Source of the DNA: Streptomyces sp. NBC_01445
GTDB lineage: Bacteria > Actinomycetota > Actinomycetes > Streptomycetales > Streptomycetaceae
Length of the DNA: 64,000 nucleotides
Direction: 5' to 3'
Assembly: GCF_035918235.1 (NCBI RefSeq)
Contig: NZ_CP109485.1
Coordinates: 8,649,001-8,713,000, forward strand
Below the pieces are notes generated by a model, which had not been told where the DNA came from, did no database searches, and worked only from the letters and a program-made list of their open reading frames with translations. Each line of letters opens with the position of its first letter. Position 1 is the first letter of the stretch. Made by a program: the position numbers and the translations under genes. This document shows positions 34,049 through 43,125 of this stretch, one piece after another.

Positions 34049-35089
34049 GTGGGCGACAGGCAGGGCGGACGGGCGTACATCGGATCCTTCACCGCCGCGG
34101 GAGGCTCCGGGATCGTCACCGCGTCCGTCCACATGGACAGCGGCTCACTGACCGTGCTCAGCGCCGTCGACACGCTCCCTGACCCCTCGTACCTCGCGCT
34201 CTCGCCCGCGCGTGACTTCCTCTACGCGGTGAGCGAGACCGCCGAGGGGGCCGTGGCGGCGTTCCGCACGGGGGACGGCAAGCCGGAACTCGCCGGGCGC
34301 GGCGTCCCCGTCCGCGGCTCGGGCCCCACCCACCTCGCCCTGTACGACGGCCATGTACTCACCGCCAACTACGGCTCGGGAAGCGTCACTTCGGTACGGC
34401 TGCGCGCCGACGGCACCCTCGACGGCGACTCCGCCGACGTGTTGCGCCACGAGGGTTCGGGCACCCACCCCAAGCGGCAGCAGGGCCCGCACGCCCACCA
34501 GGTGGTGCCGGACCCCAGCGGCCGCTGGGCCGTCAGTGTGGACCTCGGCACCGACTCCGTACGCGTCTGCTCGATGAAGGGCGGAAGCCTGGACGTCCAC
34601 CGCGAGGTCGCGCTGCGGCCCGGCTCAGGGCCTCGGCACCTCGCGTTCCACCCGCGCGGCGACCGCGCGTACATCCTGAACGAGCTCACGCCGACCGTCA
34701 CCGTCTGCCAGTGGGACGCCGCCGAGGGCGCCCTGCAGCCGCTCGGGGAGATCTCCGTGCTGCCGGACGCGCCACACGGCGACGCCTTCCCGTCCGAGGT
34801 CGTCGTGGCGCCCGACGGGCGCTTCCTGTGGACCGCCACGCGCGGCGCGAACGTCATCTCCGTCCTCGCCCTCGACGCCAACGGCGACCGCCCCACACTG
34901 CGCGCCACCGTGTCCTGCGGCGGCGACTGGCCACGCGACCTGGCCCTGCACCCCTCGGGCCGCTTCCTGTACGCGGCGAACGAGCGGTCCGGCGACGTGA
35001 CCTGGTTCTCCGTGGACCGCGAGACCGGCCTCCCGCGCCGCGGCGGCTCCATCGAGGCGCCCGCCGCGTCCTGCGTGATCTTCGGCTGA
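34049..35089 (+). CDS. lactonase family beta-propeller (6-phosphogluconolactonase type)
   Basis: 346 residues from GTG 34049 (MGDRQGGRAYIGSFTAAGGSGI). The YbhE/Pgl-type seven-blade propeller pattern is clear, with repeated blade motifs ending in YAVSE, ILNEL, LWTAT and YAANE, and QGPHAHQVVPDPSGRW and SGPRHLAFHPRG as conserved loops. Members hydrolyse 6-phosphogluconolactone or other sugar lactones. A hairpin terminator follows at 35104-35149, between it and the convergent chelatase-like gene. Confidence 0.88.
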   Translation: MGDRQGGRAYIGSFTAAGGSGIVTASVHMDSGSLTVLSAVDTLPDPSYLALSPARDFLYAVSETAEGAVAAFRTGDGKPELAGRGVPVRGSGPTHLALYDGHVLTANYGSGSVTSVRLRADGTLDGDSADVLRHEGSGTHPKRQQGPHAHQVVPDPSGRWAVSVDLGTDSVRVCSMKGGSLDVHREVALRPGSGPRHLAFHPRGDRAYILNELTPTVTVCQWDAAEGALQPLGEISVLPDAPHGDAFPSEVVVAPDGRFLWTATRGANVISVLALDANGDRPTLRATVSCGGDWPRDLALHPSGRFLYAANERSGDVTWFSVDRETGLPRRGGSIEAPAASCVIFG

Positions 35090-35103
35090 GACCGTTCCAC
35101 AGC

Positions 35104-35149
35104 GGATACGGAGACGGGCCCGGCCCCATGGGGGTTCGGGCCCGTATCC
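35104..35149. terminator. bidirectional hairpin terminator
   Basis: CGGGCCCGTATCC (35137-35149) pairs with GGATACG (35104-35110) and CGGGCCCG (35115-35122), leaving a small bulge and a 14-base loop. It lies between the convergent lactonase and CbiX-like genes. Confidence 0.65.
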
Positions 35150-35174
35150 GGTGCCTGTGTACGTGCCTGGTCCG

Positions 35175-36125
35175 CTAGCGGGCCGGCGCGCCCTGCGGCT
35201 GCTGCGGGGCGATGCCCAACGCCGTCGCGTACTTCGACAGGGCCAGCTTGCCGATCGCCGGGTAGGCGCCCAGCGACTCGGCGGACGCGCAGCCCGCCTC
35301 GTTCGCCGCCGCCTGGAGGAGGCTGGCGTCTATCTCCGGACCGATCAGGTACGGCGCGAGCGCCAGCTGCTGCGAGCCGGAGCCGCGCAGCTGCTCGGCG
35401 GTCGCCGCGATGGCGCCCTCCTCGTCGAGCGCGGCCGCCATGACCGGCACCGCGAGACGCGCGGCCAGGAGCATGCCGGTGATCCCGGCCGCCTGGACGG
35501 CCTCGTCGCCGCCGACCGAGGCGAGGATGATGCCGTCGGCGGCGGTCGCCACCGTGAACAGCCGGGCGCGGTCGGCACGGGCCAGGCCCGCCTCCGACAG
35601 ACGCACGTGCAGGCCCTCCGCGAGCAGCGGGTGCGGGCCGAGGACATCCGTCAGCTCGGCGGCCGTACGGCTGTCGATCACGGCCTGCCGGATACGGCGC
35701 GTGAGCGCGCTGTCCGGGCCCGCGAGCAGGGGCACGACCACGGCGACCGGTCCGTCGGGCTCCGCGACGTCGGCGCCCGCGGCACGGGCCTGCTCGAAAC
35801 GGGCGGTGCGCTCCTTCGCGGCGCGCGACAGCACGGCCCGCAGGGAGGGGAACTCGGCGAAGGCCGAGGCCTCGGCGGCCTCCGAGTCGTCACCGTCGAG
35901 GTATCCGATGCGGGCGTCGAGGCCCGGCAGCTCGGAGCGGGCGATGCTCACGACCTCTTCGGCGAGGCTGCGCGAGGTGCTGCTGGGCGTGCCGGGCACC
36001 GCGAGGACGAGTGCGGGTGCGCCCTCGGGGGCGGCCACGGGTTCCGGGCGGCGGTGCCGACCGGGCTGACGGGGTCGCGGCATTCGTACAGGCAGGCCGG
36101 ATGCAGGCCCAGTGGGGGAGCTCAT
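35175..36125 (-). CDS. sirohydrochlorin chelatase-like (CbiX/SirB) protein
   Basis: 316 residues with two related halves, as in long CbiX-type chelatases that insert metal into sirohydrochlorin. Family segments include LVLAVPGTPSSTSRSLAEEVVSIA, AVVVPLLAGPDSALTRRIRQAVID and LALAPYLIGPEIDASLLQAAANEAGCASAESLGAYPAIGKLALSKY. The usual N-terminal active-site HGS after the first strand reads VPGT here, so the canonical catalytic His is missing. It may be a degenerate or non-catalytic relative. No sirohaem or cobalamin genes are adjacent. The N-terminal ~35 residues are a basic extension. Confidence 0.7.
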   Translation of the reverse strand: MSSPTGPASGLPVRMPRPRQPGRHRRPEPVAAPEGAPALVLAVPGTPSSTSRSLAEEVVSIARSELPGLDARIGYLDGDDSEAAEASAFAEFPSLRAVLSRAAKERTARFEQARAAGADVAEPDGPVAVVVPLLAGPDSALTRRIRQAVIDSRTAAELTDVLGPHPLLAEGLHVRLSEAGLARADRARLFTVATAADGIILASVGGDEAVQAAGITGMLLAARLAVPVMAAALDEEGAIAATAEQLRGSGSQQLALAPYLIGPEIDASLLQAAANEAGCASAESLGAYPAIGKLALSKYATALGIAPQQPQGAPAR

Positions 36126-36257
36126 GCCGCCGCATGCTACTGGCTCGCGGGTCGCCCTTGCTCGGGGAGGGGGCAGCTGAGCGGTATCCGTCCGGATTTA
36201 TCCTTTCGGTGACGAATGGCTCAACTGTCCAGGTCAGAGGGGGCGCACGGGCCGCCC

Positions 36258-37304
36258 TCAGTGGCCGGCATCCTCCCGGGGGACGTGGAGGAGGCGGCCG
36301 TCGCACGGTAGGAGCAGGCCGTCGAGCGCGAGCGCGGCGGCGATCACCAGCGCACCGTGCAGGGGGTCGCCGGTCGCCGACACGGCCTCGGCGTACGGGA
36401 GTTGCTCCGCGAGCTCGGCACGGAGCGGGGCGAGCAGCGGCTCGCCCGTCTTGAACAGGCCGCCCGTGAGCGCCACTTCACTGCCGTCGCCCGCAGGGCA
36501 CACCGCGGCCGCCGCCTCGGCGATATGGCCCGCCGCCGCGCGCAGGATTCCGGCGGCGACGGAGTCGTCGAGTGCGGCGCGGGCCACGTCCGGCGCGAAG
36601 GAGGCAAGGACGGCGGGACGGTCCGTACGCGGATAGATGCGTGCGGGCAGCCCGGCCACCGGGCCGAACCGCTCCTCCGCCAGGGCGAGAAGCGCGGCGG
36701 AGCCCCCGCGCCGTCCGTCGTACGCCCGCATCGCCGCGTCCAGGCCCGCACGGCCGATCCACGCGCCGCCCCCGCAGTCGCCGAGGAGATGCCCCCAGCC
36801 GTCGGCCCTGCGCCAGGTGCCGAGGTCCGTGCCGAGCGCGATCATGCCGGTGCCCGCGGCGACGACCGCGCCGGGCCGCTGGCCGAGCGCGCCCGCGTAC
36901 GCGGTGACACCGTCCGCGGCCAACGCGAGCCGCCGTACGCCCAGTTCGGCCGCGAGCGCGTCCGGGAGCTCGGCCCGCAGTCCGTCGCCGAGCGTGGCCA
37001 TGCCGGCCGCGCCGACGGCGACCGCGCTCAGCCTCGGGACGCCCGGGCCGCGGTCGCCGACACGGGCGAGCAGCTCCCGGGCCATCGGAAGGATCTGTGC
37101 GAGCAGATGCCCGGCGTCGATGCCCGCCGCACCGGTCCGCACGGGCTCGCGGGACACCGTCGTCTCGGGACGTGTGAGGTCCCCGGCGGCGGCGAGCGCC
37201 ACGCGCAGACCGGAGCCACCGGAGTCGACGCCGAGGACCCACTCGGGGCCCGCGGGAGGGTTCCCTCCGCTGCCCGGCCCGGCAGCGGCGGGCCCGCGGG
37301 TCAC
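36258..37304 (-). CDS. BadF/BadG/BcrA/BcrD-type ATPase, N-acetylglucosamine kinase-like
   Basis: 348 residues from GTG 37304, overlapping the Ung stop as GTGA. The actin-like ATPase fold is shown by the phosphate-1 motif [15 protein letters not shown], the phosphate-2/adenosine region [26 protein letters not shown] and [18 protein letters not shown]. This pattern is that of eukaryotic-type N-acetylglucosamine kinases and their bacterial relatives in the BadF superfamily, so a sugar kinase role in amino-sugar salvage is likely. It is translationally coupled to uracil-DNA glycosylase, which has no obvious functional link. Confidence 0.83.
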   Translation of the reverse strand: MTRGPAAAGPGSGGNPPAGPEWVLGVDSGGSGLRVALAAAGDLTRPETTVSREPVRTGAAGIDAGHLLAQILPMARELLARVGDRGPGVPRLSAVAVGAAGMATLGDGLRAELPDALAAELGVRRLALAADGVTAYAGALGQRPGAVVAAGTGMIALGTDLGTWRRADGWGHLLGDCGGGAWIGRAGLDAAMRAYDGRRGGSAALLALAEERFGPVAGLPARIYPRTDRPAVLASFAPDVARAALDDSVAAGILRAAAGHIAEAAAAVCPAGDGSEVALTGGLFKTGEPLLAPLRAELAEQLPYAEAVSATGDPLHGALVIAAALALDGLLLPCDGRLLHVPREDAGH

Positions 37305-37978
37305 GGCAGCCGCCAGTCCACCGGCTGTCCGCCCTGCCGCGCCAGCAGGTCGTTGGCCCGGCTGAACGGTCGCGAGCCGAAGAAGCCGCGGTCCGCCGAC
37401 ATGGGGGAGGGATGCGCGGACTCCACGGACGGCAGGTCGCCGAGGAGCGGGCGCAGATTGCGGGCGTCGCGGCCCCACAGGACGGACACGAGCGGGCGGC
37501 CGCGCGCGGCCAGCGCCCTGATCGCCTGCTCCGTCACCTCTTCCCAGCCCTTGCCGCGGTGTGCGGCGGGGCGGCGCGGGGCTGTGGTGAGCGCCCTGTT
37601 CAACAGGAGCACGCCCTGCTGCGTCCAGGGCGTCAGGTCGCCGTTCGACGGTTGGGGCAGGCCCAGGTCCGTGTTCAGCTCGCGATAGATGTTGATGAGG
37701 CTGCCGGGCAGCGGCCGCACCTCGGGCGCGACCGAGAACGAGAGTCCGACGGCATGTCCCGGCGTCGGATAGGGGTCCTGGCCGACGATCAGGACCCGCA
37801 CCTCGTCGAACGGCTGCTGGAACGCGCGCAGCACGTTCGCCCCGGCCGGGAGGTAGGTGCGTCCCGCGGCGATCTCCGCGCGCAGGAACTCGCCCATGGC
37901 GGTGATCTGTCCCGCGACGGGTTCGAGGGCCTTGGCCCAGCCGGCTTCTACGATTTCGTGCAAGGGTCGTGGTGCCAC
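37301..37978 (-). CDS. ung: uracil-DNA glycosylase, family 1
   Basis: Removes uracil from DNA to start base excision repair. 225 residues from GTG 37978; this start is preferred over the upstream GTG 37987 because AGGG lies eight bases before it. The water-activating Asp is in [22 protein letters not shown] and the DNA-minor-groove loop is [17 protein letters not shown]. Both diagnostic motifs are intact and the length is normal. Streptomyces often has two ung genes. Coupled by GTGA overlap to the downstream BadF-type kinase. Confidence 0.94.
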   Translation of the reverse strand: MAPRPLHEIVEAGWAKALEPVAGQITAMGEFLRAEIAAGRTYLPAGANVLRAFQQPFDEVRVLIVGQDPYPTPGHAVGLSFSVAPEVRPLPGSLINIYRELNTDLGLPQPSNGDLTPWTQQGVLLLNRALTTAPRRPAAHRGKGWEEVTEQAIRALAARGRPLVSVLWGRDARNLRPLLGDLPSVESAHPSPMSADRGFFGSRPFSRANDLLARQGGQPVDWRLP

Positions 37979-38012
37979 GGGCGTCACCCTACTGCCGTGA
38001 CGGACGGGCCGA

Positions 38013-39101
38013 TCAACCGACCACGGCCGCTCGCACACACAGCACGTCCGGCAGGTGGGAGGCCAACTGCCGCCAGCTGTCCCCGTCGTCGGCCGACGCG
38101 TACACCTCGCCGTTGCGATTGCCGAAGTACACGCCCGCCGGGTCGGAGTCGTCCGTGCACATAGCGTCGCGCAGCACCGTCCCGTAGTGATCGCCCTGCG
38201 GGAGCCCCGCCGTCAGCGGCTCCCAGGACCTGCCCGCGTCCTCGGTACGGAAGACGCGGCAGTGCCTCTCGGCGGGCACGCGGTCCGAGTCGGCGTTGAT
38301 CGGGAACACGTACGCCGTGTCCCCGCGGTGCGGATGCGCGGCGGCGGCGAAGCCGAACGTCGAGGGGAGGCCCGCTCCGATGTCGTTCCACCGGGAGCCG
38401 CCGTCGTCGCTGCGGTAGACCCCCCAGTGGTTCTGGAGGTAGAGGCGGTCCGGGTCGGCCGCGTCCTGCGTGACCTTGTGGACGCACTGGCCGAACTCGG
38501 GGTTCGGATCCGGCAGGAAGACCGCGGAGACCCCGGAGTTGGCGGGCTCCCAGCTCTGTCCGCCGTCCCGTGTGCGGAACACCCCGGCCGTGGACACCGC
38601 GACCGTCACCGCGCTCGCGTCACGGGGATCGGTGACCACCGTGTGCAGGCCCTCACCGCCACCGCCGGGCACCCACTTCGACCGCGTCGGGTGTTCCCAC
38701 AGCGGACGCACGAGATCGAACGTCTCGCCCCGGTCCTCGGAGCGGTAGAGCGCTGCCGGCTCGGTGCCCGCGTACACCACGTCCCGCTCGGCGGCGGCCG
38801 GATGCAGTTGCCACACGCGCTCCAGCGAGGCCCCCGTGTCCTTCGGGAACTTGACGGCGGGGTGCGACGGCTCGGTCCACGTACGGCCCAGGTCGTCGGA
38901 GTGGAAGACCGACGGGCCGAAGTGCGCACTGTCCCCGCCCGCAAGGAGCCGTGGGACGTCGCCCCGCGTGTCGATCGCCACCGAGTACACGGCCTGCGAA
39001 TTGAAGTACGGGCCTTCGTCGAACTCCCACGCGCCGCCGCCCCGCCTGCGGCCGATGAAAAGCCCCTTGCGCGTGCCAACCGTCAGCAGCACTTCAGTCA
39101 T
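38013..39101 (-). CDS. BNR-repeat / sialidase-like beta-propeller protein
   Basis: 362 residues from ATG 39101 ([17 protein letters not shown]). The family opening TRKGLFIG and repeated Asp-box motifs ([48 protein letters not shown]) mark a six-bladed propeller of the VPS10/BNR type. No signal peptide is visible, so it is probably cytoplasmic, and typical sialidase catalytic residues are not evident. Its role is unknown. It follows the peptide transporter operon on the same strand but is separated by 92 bases. Confidence 0.82.
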   Translation of the reverse strand: MTEVLLTVGTRKGLFIGRRRGGGAWEFDEGPYFNSQAVYSVAIDTRGDVPRLLAGGDSAHFGPSVFHSDDLGRTWTEPSHPAVKFPKDTGASLERVWQLHPAAAERDVVYAGTEPAALYRSEDRGETFDLVRPLWEHPTRSKWVPGGGGEGLHTVVTDPRDASAVTVAVSTAGVFRTRDGGQSWEPANSGVSAVFLPDPNPEFGQCVHKVTQDAADPDRLYLQNHWGVYRSDDGGSRWNDIGAGLPSTFGFAAAAHPHRGDTAYVFPINADSDRVPAERHCRVFRTEDAGRSWEPLTAGLPQGDHYGTVLRDAMCTDDSDPAGVYFGNRNGEVYASADDGDSWRQLASHLPDVLCVRAAVVG

Positions 39102-39193
39102 GCCGGACACCTCCGAGGACGCCGTTGTCTCAGGTACGGCCCAGTCTGCACCCGACCACTGACAGTCACCCCCAGAGCTGGTGTCGTCGCAGG

Positions 39194-41245
39194 TCACACC
39201 GGCTGGGCGGCCGCTTCCTCCGGCACCGGCAGCGGGAAGTGACAGGCCACCTGGTGGCCGGCTCCGCGCGGCGCCGCGACCGGCGGCTCGACCTCGGCGC
39301 AGACGTCCTGTGCGAGCGGGCAGCGGGTGCGGAACCGGCACCCCGACGGAGGCTTCGCAGCGGACGGCGTCTCACCTGTGAGAGGAGCCCCGGAGCCGGC
39401 GGCGGCCGACGGATCGGGCACGTTGACGGTGTCGAGCAGACCCCGCGTGTACGGATGCAGCGGCCGCGCGTACACCTCCTCCGCGGGACCGGTCTCGACG
39501 AGCTTGCCGAGGTACATCACGCCCACGGTGTCGGCGAGATAGCGCACCACCGCGAGGTCGTGCGAGATGAACAGATACGTCAGGCCGCGCTCGCGCTGGA
39601 GCTCCCGCATCAGGTTGAGGATCTGCGCCTGCACGGACACGTCGAGCGCGGACACCGGCTCGTCGGCGACCACCAGATCGGGCGACAGCGTCAACGCCCG
39701 TGCCAGACCGAGGCGTTGGCGCTGGCCTCCGGAGAACTCGTGCGGATAGCGGTGGACGGCGCCCCGCGGCAGCCCCACGGCGTCGAGGAGCCCGTCGATC
39801 TGCGCCTCCTGCGCGGCGCGGCTGCCGACGCCCTGGATGACGAGGGGTTCGCGCAGGATCTCGCCGACCCGCATCCGCGGGTCCATGGCCGCGGTCGAGT
39901 CCTGGAACATGAGCTGGATCCGGCGGCGGTGCGCCCGGCGCCCCGCCCGCGTGAGGCCCGCGAGGTCCTCTCCGCCGAAGCGCACCGAACCGGCCGTCGG
40001 GTCCTCCAGGCCCGCGACGATCCGGCCCAGCGTCGTCTTGCCGCACCCGGATTCGCCGACCATGCCGAACGTCTCGCCCTTACGGATGGTCAGCGACACC
40101 CCGCCCACCGCACTGACCGTGCCGCGGCTGCGCGAGAACGGGCCGCCCTTGAGCGGGAACTCCTTGACGAGACCGTCGAGTTCGAGAAGCGGCGCGCCCG
40201 GGGCCGACTGTGCGGGGATGGCGGCGGGGGCGATGATGCCGGACGTCTCGCCGCCCTCGGACACGTCGGGCACGGGGTGGAAGCAGGCGAACCGGTGCTC
40301 CCCTCCCCGTAGTTCGTCGTCGGCGAGCGGCGGCTCCTGGGCGCGGCACTCGTCCGTGGCGAACAGGCAGCGCGGCGCGAACCGGCAGCCCTCCGGACGC
40401 ACCGTCAGGTTCGGCGGCAGCCCGGGGATCGTGTGCAGTTCGGTACCGCCGTCGCCCGCCCGCTCCGGCAGCGCCGCGAACAAGGCCTCCGTGTAGCGGT
40501 GGCGCGGCCGGGCGAACAGGTCGCGTACGTCGGCCTGTTCGGCCACTTTTCCGGCGTACATGACGGCGACGCGGTCCACGCGGTTCGCGATGACGCCGAG
40601 GTCGTGCGTGACGAGGATCATCGCCATGCCGAGCCGCTCGCGCAGGTCGTCGATCAGCTCCAGGATCTGGTGCTGGGTCGTCACGTCGAGCGCGGTCGTC
40701 GGCTCGTCGGCGATGAGCAGCTTCGGCTCGCAGACCAGCGCCATCGCGATGGCGACGCGCTGGCGCATGCCGCCCGACAGCTGGTGCGGATACGCCTTCA
40801 TGCGCTCGGCGGGCTGCGGCATGCCGACGAGCCGGAGGGTCTCCTCGGCCCGTGCCCAGGCCTCCTTGCGGGAGACGCCGCGGTGCAGGAGGAGCGGCTC
40901 GGCGACCTGCCGGCCGATCGTCATGGTCGGGTTGAGCGAGGTCAGCGGGTCCTGGAAGACCATGCCGACGGTGTTGCCGCGTACGTCCTGGAGGACGGGG
41001 GCGGGCGCGGCGGCCAGGTCCGCTCCGTCGAACAGGACACGCCCGCCGGTGATCCGGCCGCCGGGCGGCAGCAGTCCGAGGACGCTGAGCGCCGTCATCG
41101 TCTTGCCGCAGCCGGACTCGCCGACGACGCCGAGCGCCTCACCGGCGGCCAGGTCGAGGGAGATGCCGTCGAGGGCGTGGACGGTGCGGTCGCGGGTGGC
41201 GATGTCGACGCGCAGGTCGTCGATCCTGAGCAGGGGCTCGGTCAT
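39194..41245 (-). CDS. fused dipeptide/oligopeptide ABC transporter ATPase (DppD-DppF)
   Basis: 683 residues from ATG 41245. Two complete ATPase domains are fused: the first has Walker A GESGCGKTM, signature LSGGMRQRVAIAMA, Walker B LLIADEPTTALD and the oligopeptide C-terminal domain with a Cys-rich segment (EGCRFAPRCLFATDEC). The second has GESGCGKTT, FSGGQRQRLGLARA, LVVADEPVSALD and a second such segment (SGCRFRTRCPLAQDVC). The Cys clusters resemble Fe-S or metal sites common in Dpp/Opp ATPases. It energises peptide import through the DppB/C permeases upstream in the operon (27-base gap). Confidence 0.95.
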   Translation of the reverse strand: MTEPLLRIDDLRVDIATRDRTVHALDGISLDLAAGEALGVVGESGCGKTMTALSVLGLLPPGGRITGGRVLFDGADLAAAPAPVLQDVRGNTVGMVFQDPLTSLNPTMTIGRQVAEPLLLHRGVSRKEAWARAEETLRLVGMPQPAERMKAYPHQLSGGMRQRVAIAMALVCEPKLLIADEPTTALDVTTQHQILELIDDLRERLGMAMILVTHDLGVIANRVDRVAVMYAGKVAEQADVRDLFARPRHRYTEALFAALPERAGDGGTELHTIPGLPPNLTVRPEGCRFAPRCLFATDECRAQEPPLADDELRGGEHRFACFHPVPDVSEGGETSGIIAPAAIPAQSAPGAPLLELDGLVKEFPLKGGPFSRSRGTVSAVGGVSLTIRKGETFGMVGESGCGKTTLGRIVAGLEDPTAGSVRFGGEDLAGLTRAGRRAHRRRIQLMFQDSTAAMDPRMRVGEILREPLVIQGVGSRAAQEAQIDGLLDAVGLPRGAVHRYPHEFSGGQRQRLGLARALTLSPDLVVADEPVSALDVSVQAQILNLMRELQRERGLTYLFISHDLAVVRYLADTVGVMYLGKLVETGPAEEVYARPLHPYTRGLLDTVNVPDPSAAAGSGAPLTGETPSAAKPPSGCRFRTRCPLAQDVCAEVEPPVAAPRGAGHQVACHFPLPVPEEAAAQPV

Positions 41246-41272
41246 GTCTGTCTTCCTCAATGCCTCGGTCCC

Positions 41273-42178
41273 TTACTTCCGCAGCCGTACTTCGAACGCG
41301 TCACGCAGCCCGTCGCCGATGAAGTTGAACGCGGCGACGACCAGCACGATCGCGATGCCCGGCGGGAAGATCAGCCACCAGTAGCCGTTCTGCGTATAGG
41401 TGATGCCGGCGGACAGCAGCGAGCCCCAGTCGGCCGACGGCGGCGGGATGCTGAGCCCGAGGAACGCGAGATAACTGACGTAGAGGATGGCGTCGGCGAT
41501 CTGGAACGTGCAGTTCACGATGACCGTTCCGATCGCGTTCGGCACGATGTGCCTGAACACGGCCCGTATGCCGCCGCCGCCCATCATCCGCATGGCCTGG
41601 ACGTACTCCCGGTTGCGCAGCGACAGCGCCTCGCCGCGCACCAGGCGGGCGGGGGAGAGCCAGGCGACCCCGGCGATGATCAGGATGAGGACGCCCTTGC
41701 TGGGTGTGATGATCGCGGCGACCACGACGAGCAGGAACATCGCGGGGATGGCGAGCGCCGCGTCGGTGACCCGCATCATCGCGGCGTCGACCCAGCCGCC
41801 GAAGTACCCGGCGACCGCCCCGTACACGGTGCCGAACAGCGTCGCCAACAGGCCTGCCGCCAGGCCGATTTCGAGCGAGGTCCGCCCGGCGACCATGAGC
41901 CGGCCTAGCAGGTCGTACCCGAGGTCGGTGGTGCCGAGGAGGTGTCCGGCGGTGCCGGGGGAGAGGTTCGCCTGCGCGAGATCCGTGTGGATCTGCTCGG
42001 TGGGGTGGACGAGTGGGCCCAGGTAGCAGAAGGCCAGCAGCAGGAGCAGGACCACGACGCCCGTCAGGGCCAGCTTGTTGCCGGTGAAGACGCGCAGGGT
42101 GCGGCGGGCGAGGGAGGGGGTGGCCTGCGCGGCTTCCTCCTGGCCCGGCTGGACGGGAAGGACGGCGGACGTACTCAT
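41273..42178 (-). CDS. peptide ABC transporter permease DppC
   Basis: 301 residues; N-terminal OppC-type segment followed by about six membrane helices and the EAA loop EALSLRNREYVQAMRMMGGGGIRAVFRHIVPNA. Start ATG 42178 overlaps the DppB stop as ATGA. It forms the inner-membrane channel with DppB and feeds peptides delivered by the lipoprotein encoded first in the operon. Confidence 0.94.
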   Translation of the reverse strand: MSTSAVLPVQPGQEEAAQATPSLARRTLRVFTGNKLALTGVVVLLLLLAFCYLGPLVHPTEQIHTDLAQANLSPGTAGHLLGTTDLGYDLLGRLMVAGRTSLEIGLAAGLLATLFGTVYGAVAGYFGGWVDAAMMRVTDAALAIPAMFLLVVVAAIITPSKGVLILIIAGVAWLSPARLVRGEALSLRNREYVQAMRMMGGGGIRAVFRHIVPNAIGTVIVNCTFQIADAILYVSYLAFLGLSIPPPSADWGSLLSAGITYTQNGYWWLIFPPGIAIVLVVAAFNFIGDGLRDAFEVRLRK

Positions 42179-43125
42179 GCCACGCTCCGGATCCGGGGGT
42201 CGAGGACGGCGTACAGGATGTCGGTGAGCAGCGAGCCGAGGACCGTGGCGATGCCGACGACGAGGGTCACGCCGAGGAGGACCGGGAAGTCGGAGCCCTG
42301 GGCCGCGTTCCAGAACAGCAGCCCCATGCCCGGGTAGTTGAACATCGACTCGACGACGAGAGCGCCGCTGAACAGGGTCGGGAGGTAGAGCCCGAGCAGG
42401 GTCGCGAGCGGGATCAGGGCGTTGCGCAGGACGTGCCTGACCATGATCCGCCGGCTGGACTGGCCCTTCGCCATGGCCGTGCGGACGTATTCCTCGGTGA
42501 GGTTGTCGAGCACGGCGGAGCGCATGTAGCGGCTGAACATCGCCACGATGCCGAAGGCCATCGTCACGACCGGCAGGATCAACCCTGTGAAGTCGCCGAG
42601 GAGTTGACCGATCGTCTCACCCTGCGGTGCCTCAGCCGGGAAGATCGGCATGACCTGCGCGAACAGGATGATCATGATGAGGCCGAGGAAGAAGACGGGC
42701 GTCGCGTACAGCAGGAAGGCGAGCCCCGTGAGCGCGTAGTCCGAGGCCTTGCCGCGCCGCACGGCCTGGAGCAGGCCCAGCGGGACGGCGATGACGACGG
42801 CGAGGACCGTGGACAGGACCGTCAGGAGCAGCGTCTTGGGCAGGCGCTGCTTGAGCAGGTCGAAGACCGGCGAGTTGAGCTTGTACGAGTCGCCGAGGTC
42901 GCCGGTGAACAGCCGCTTCAGATACATCACGTACTGCATCGGCAGTGAACGGTCGTAGCCCTGCTGGTGGTTGAAGTGCTCGATCTGCTGCGGGGTGCCC
43001 TTCGGGCCGAGGATGGCGCGGGCCGGGCCGCCCGGCAGCAGGTGCAGGAGGGTGAAGACGATCACCGAGACCAGGAACAGGACGACGAGGGCCTGCAGGA
43101 AGCGCTTGACCAGAAAGCCGGTCAC
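42175..43125 (-). CDS. peptide ABC transporter permease DppB
   Basis: 316 residues from GTG 43125, overlapping the binding-protein stop as GTGA. The first helix (LVKRFLQALVVLFLVSVIVFTLLHLLPGG) and the EAA loop EEYVRTAMAKGQSSRRIMVRHVLRNALIPL are characteristic. The frame is open far upstream through the binding-protein gene, but that is the wrong frame. Partner of DppC and the fused ATPase. Confidence 0.94.
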   Translation of the reverse strand: MTGFLVKRFLQALVVLFLVSVIVFTLLHLLPGGPARAILGPKGTPQQIEHFNHQQGYDRSLPMQYVMYLKRLFTGDLGDSYKLNSPVFDLLKQRLPKTLLLTVLSTVLAVVIAVPLGLLQAVRRGKASDYALTGLAFLLYATPVFFLGLIMIILFAQVMPIFPAEAPQGETIGQLLGDFTGLILPVVTMAFGIVAMFSRYMRSAVLDNLTEEYVRTAMAKGQSSRRIMVRHVLRNALIPLATLLGLYLPTLFSGALVVESMFNYPGMGLLFWNAAQGSDFPVLLGVTLVVGIATVLGSLLTDILYAVLDPRIRSVA

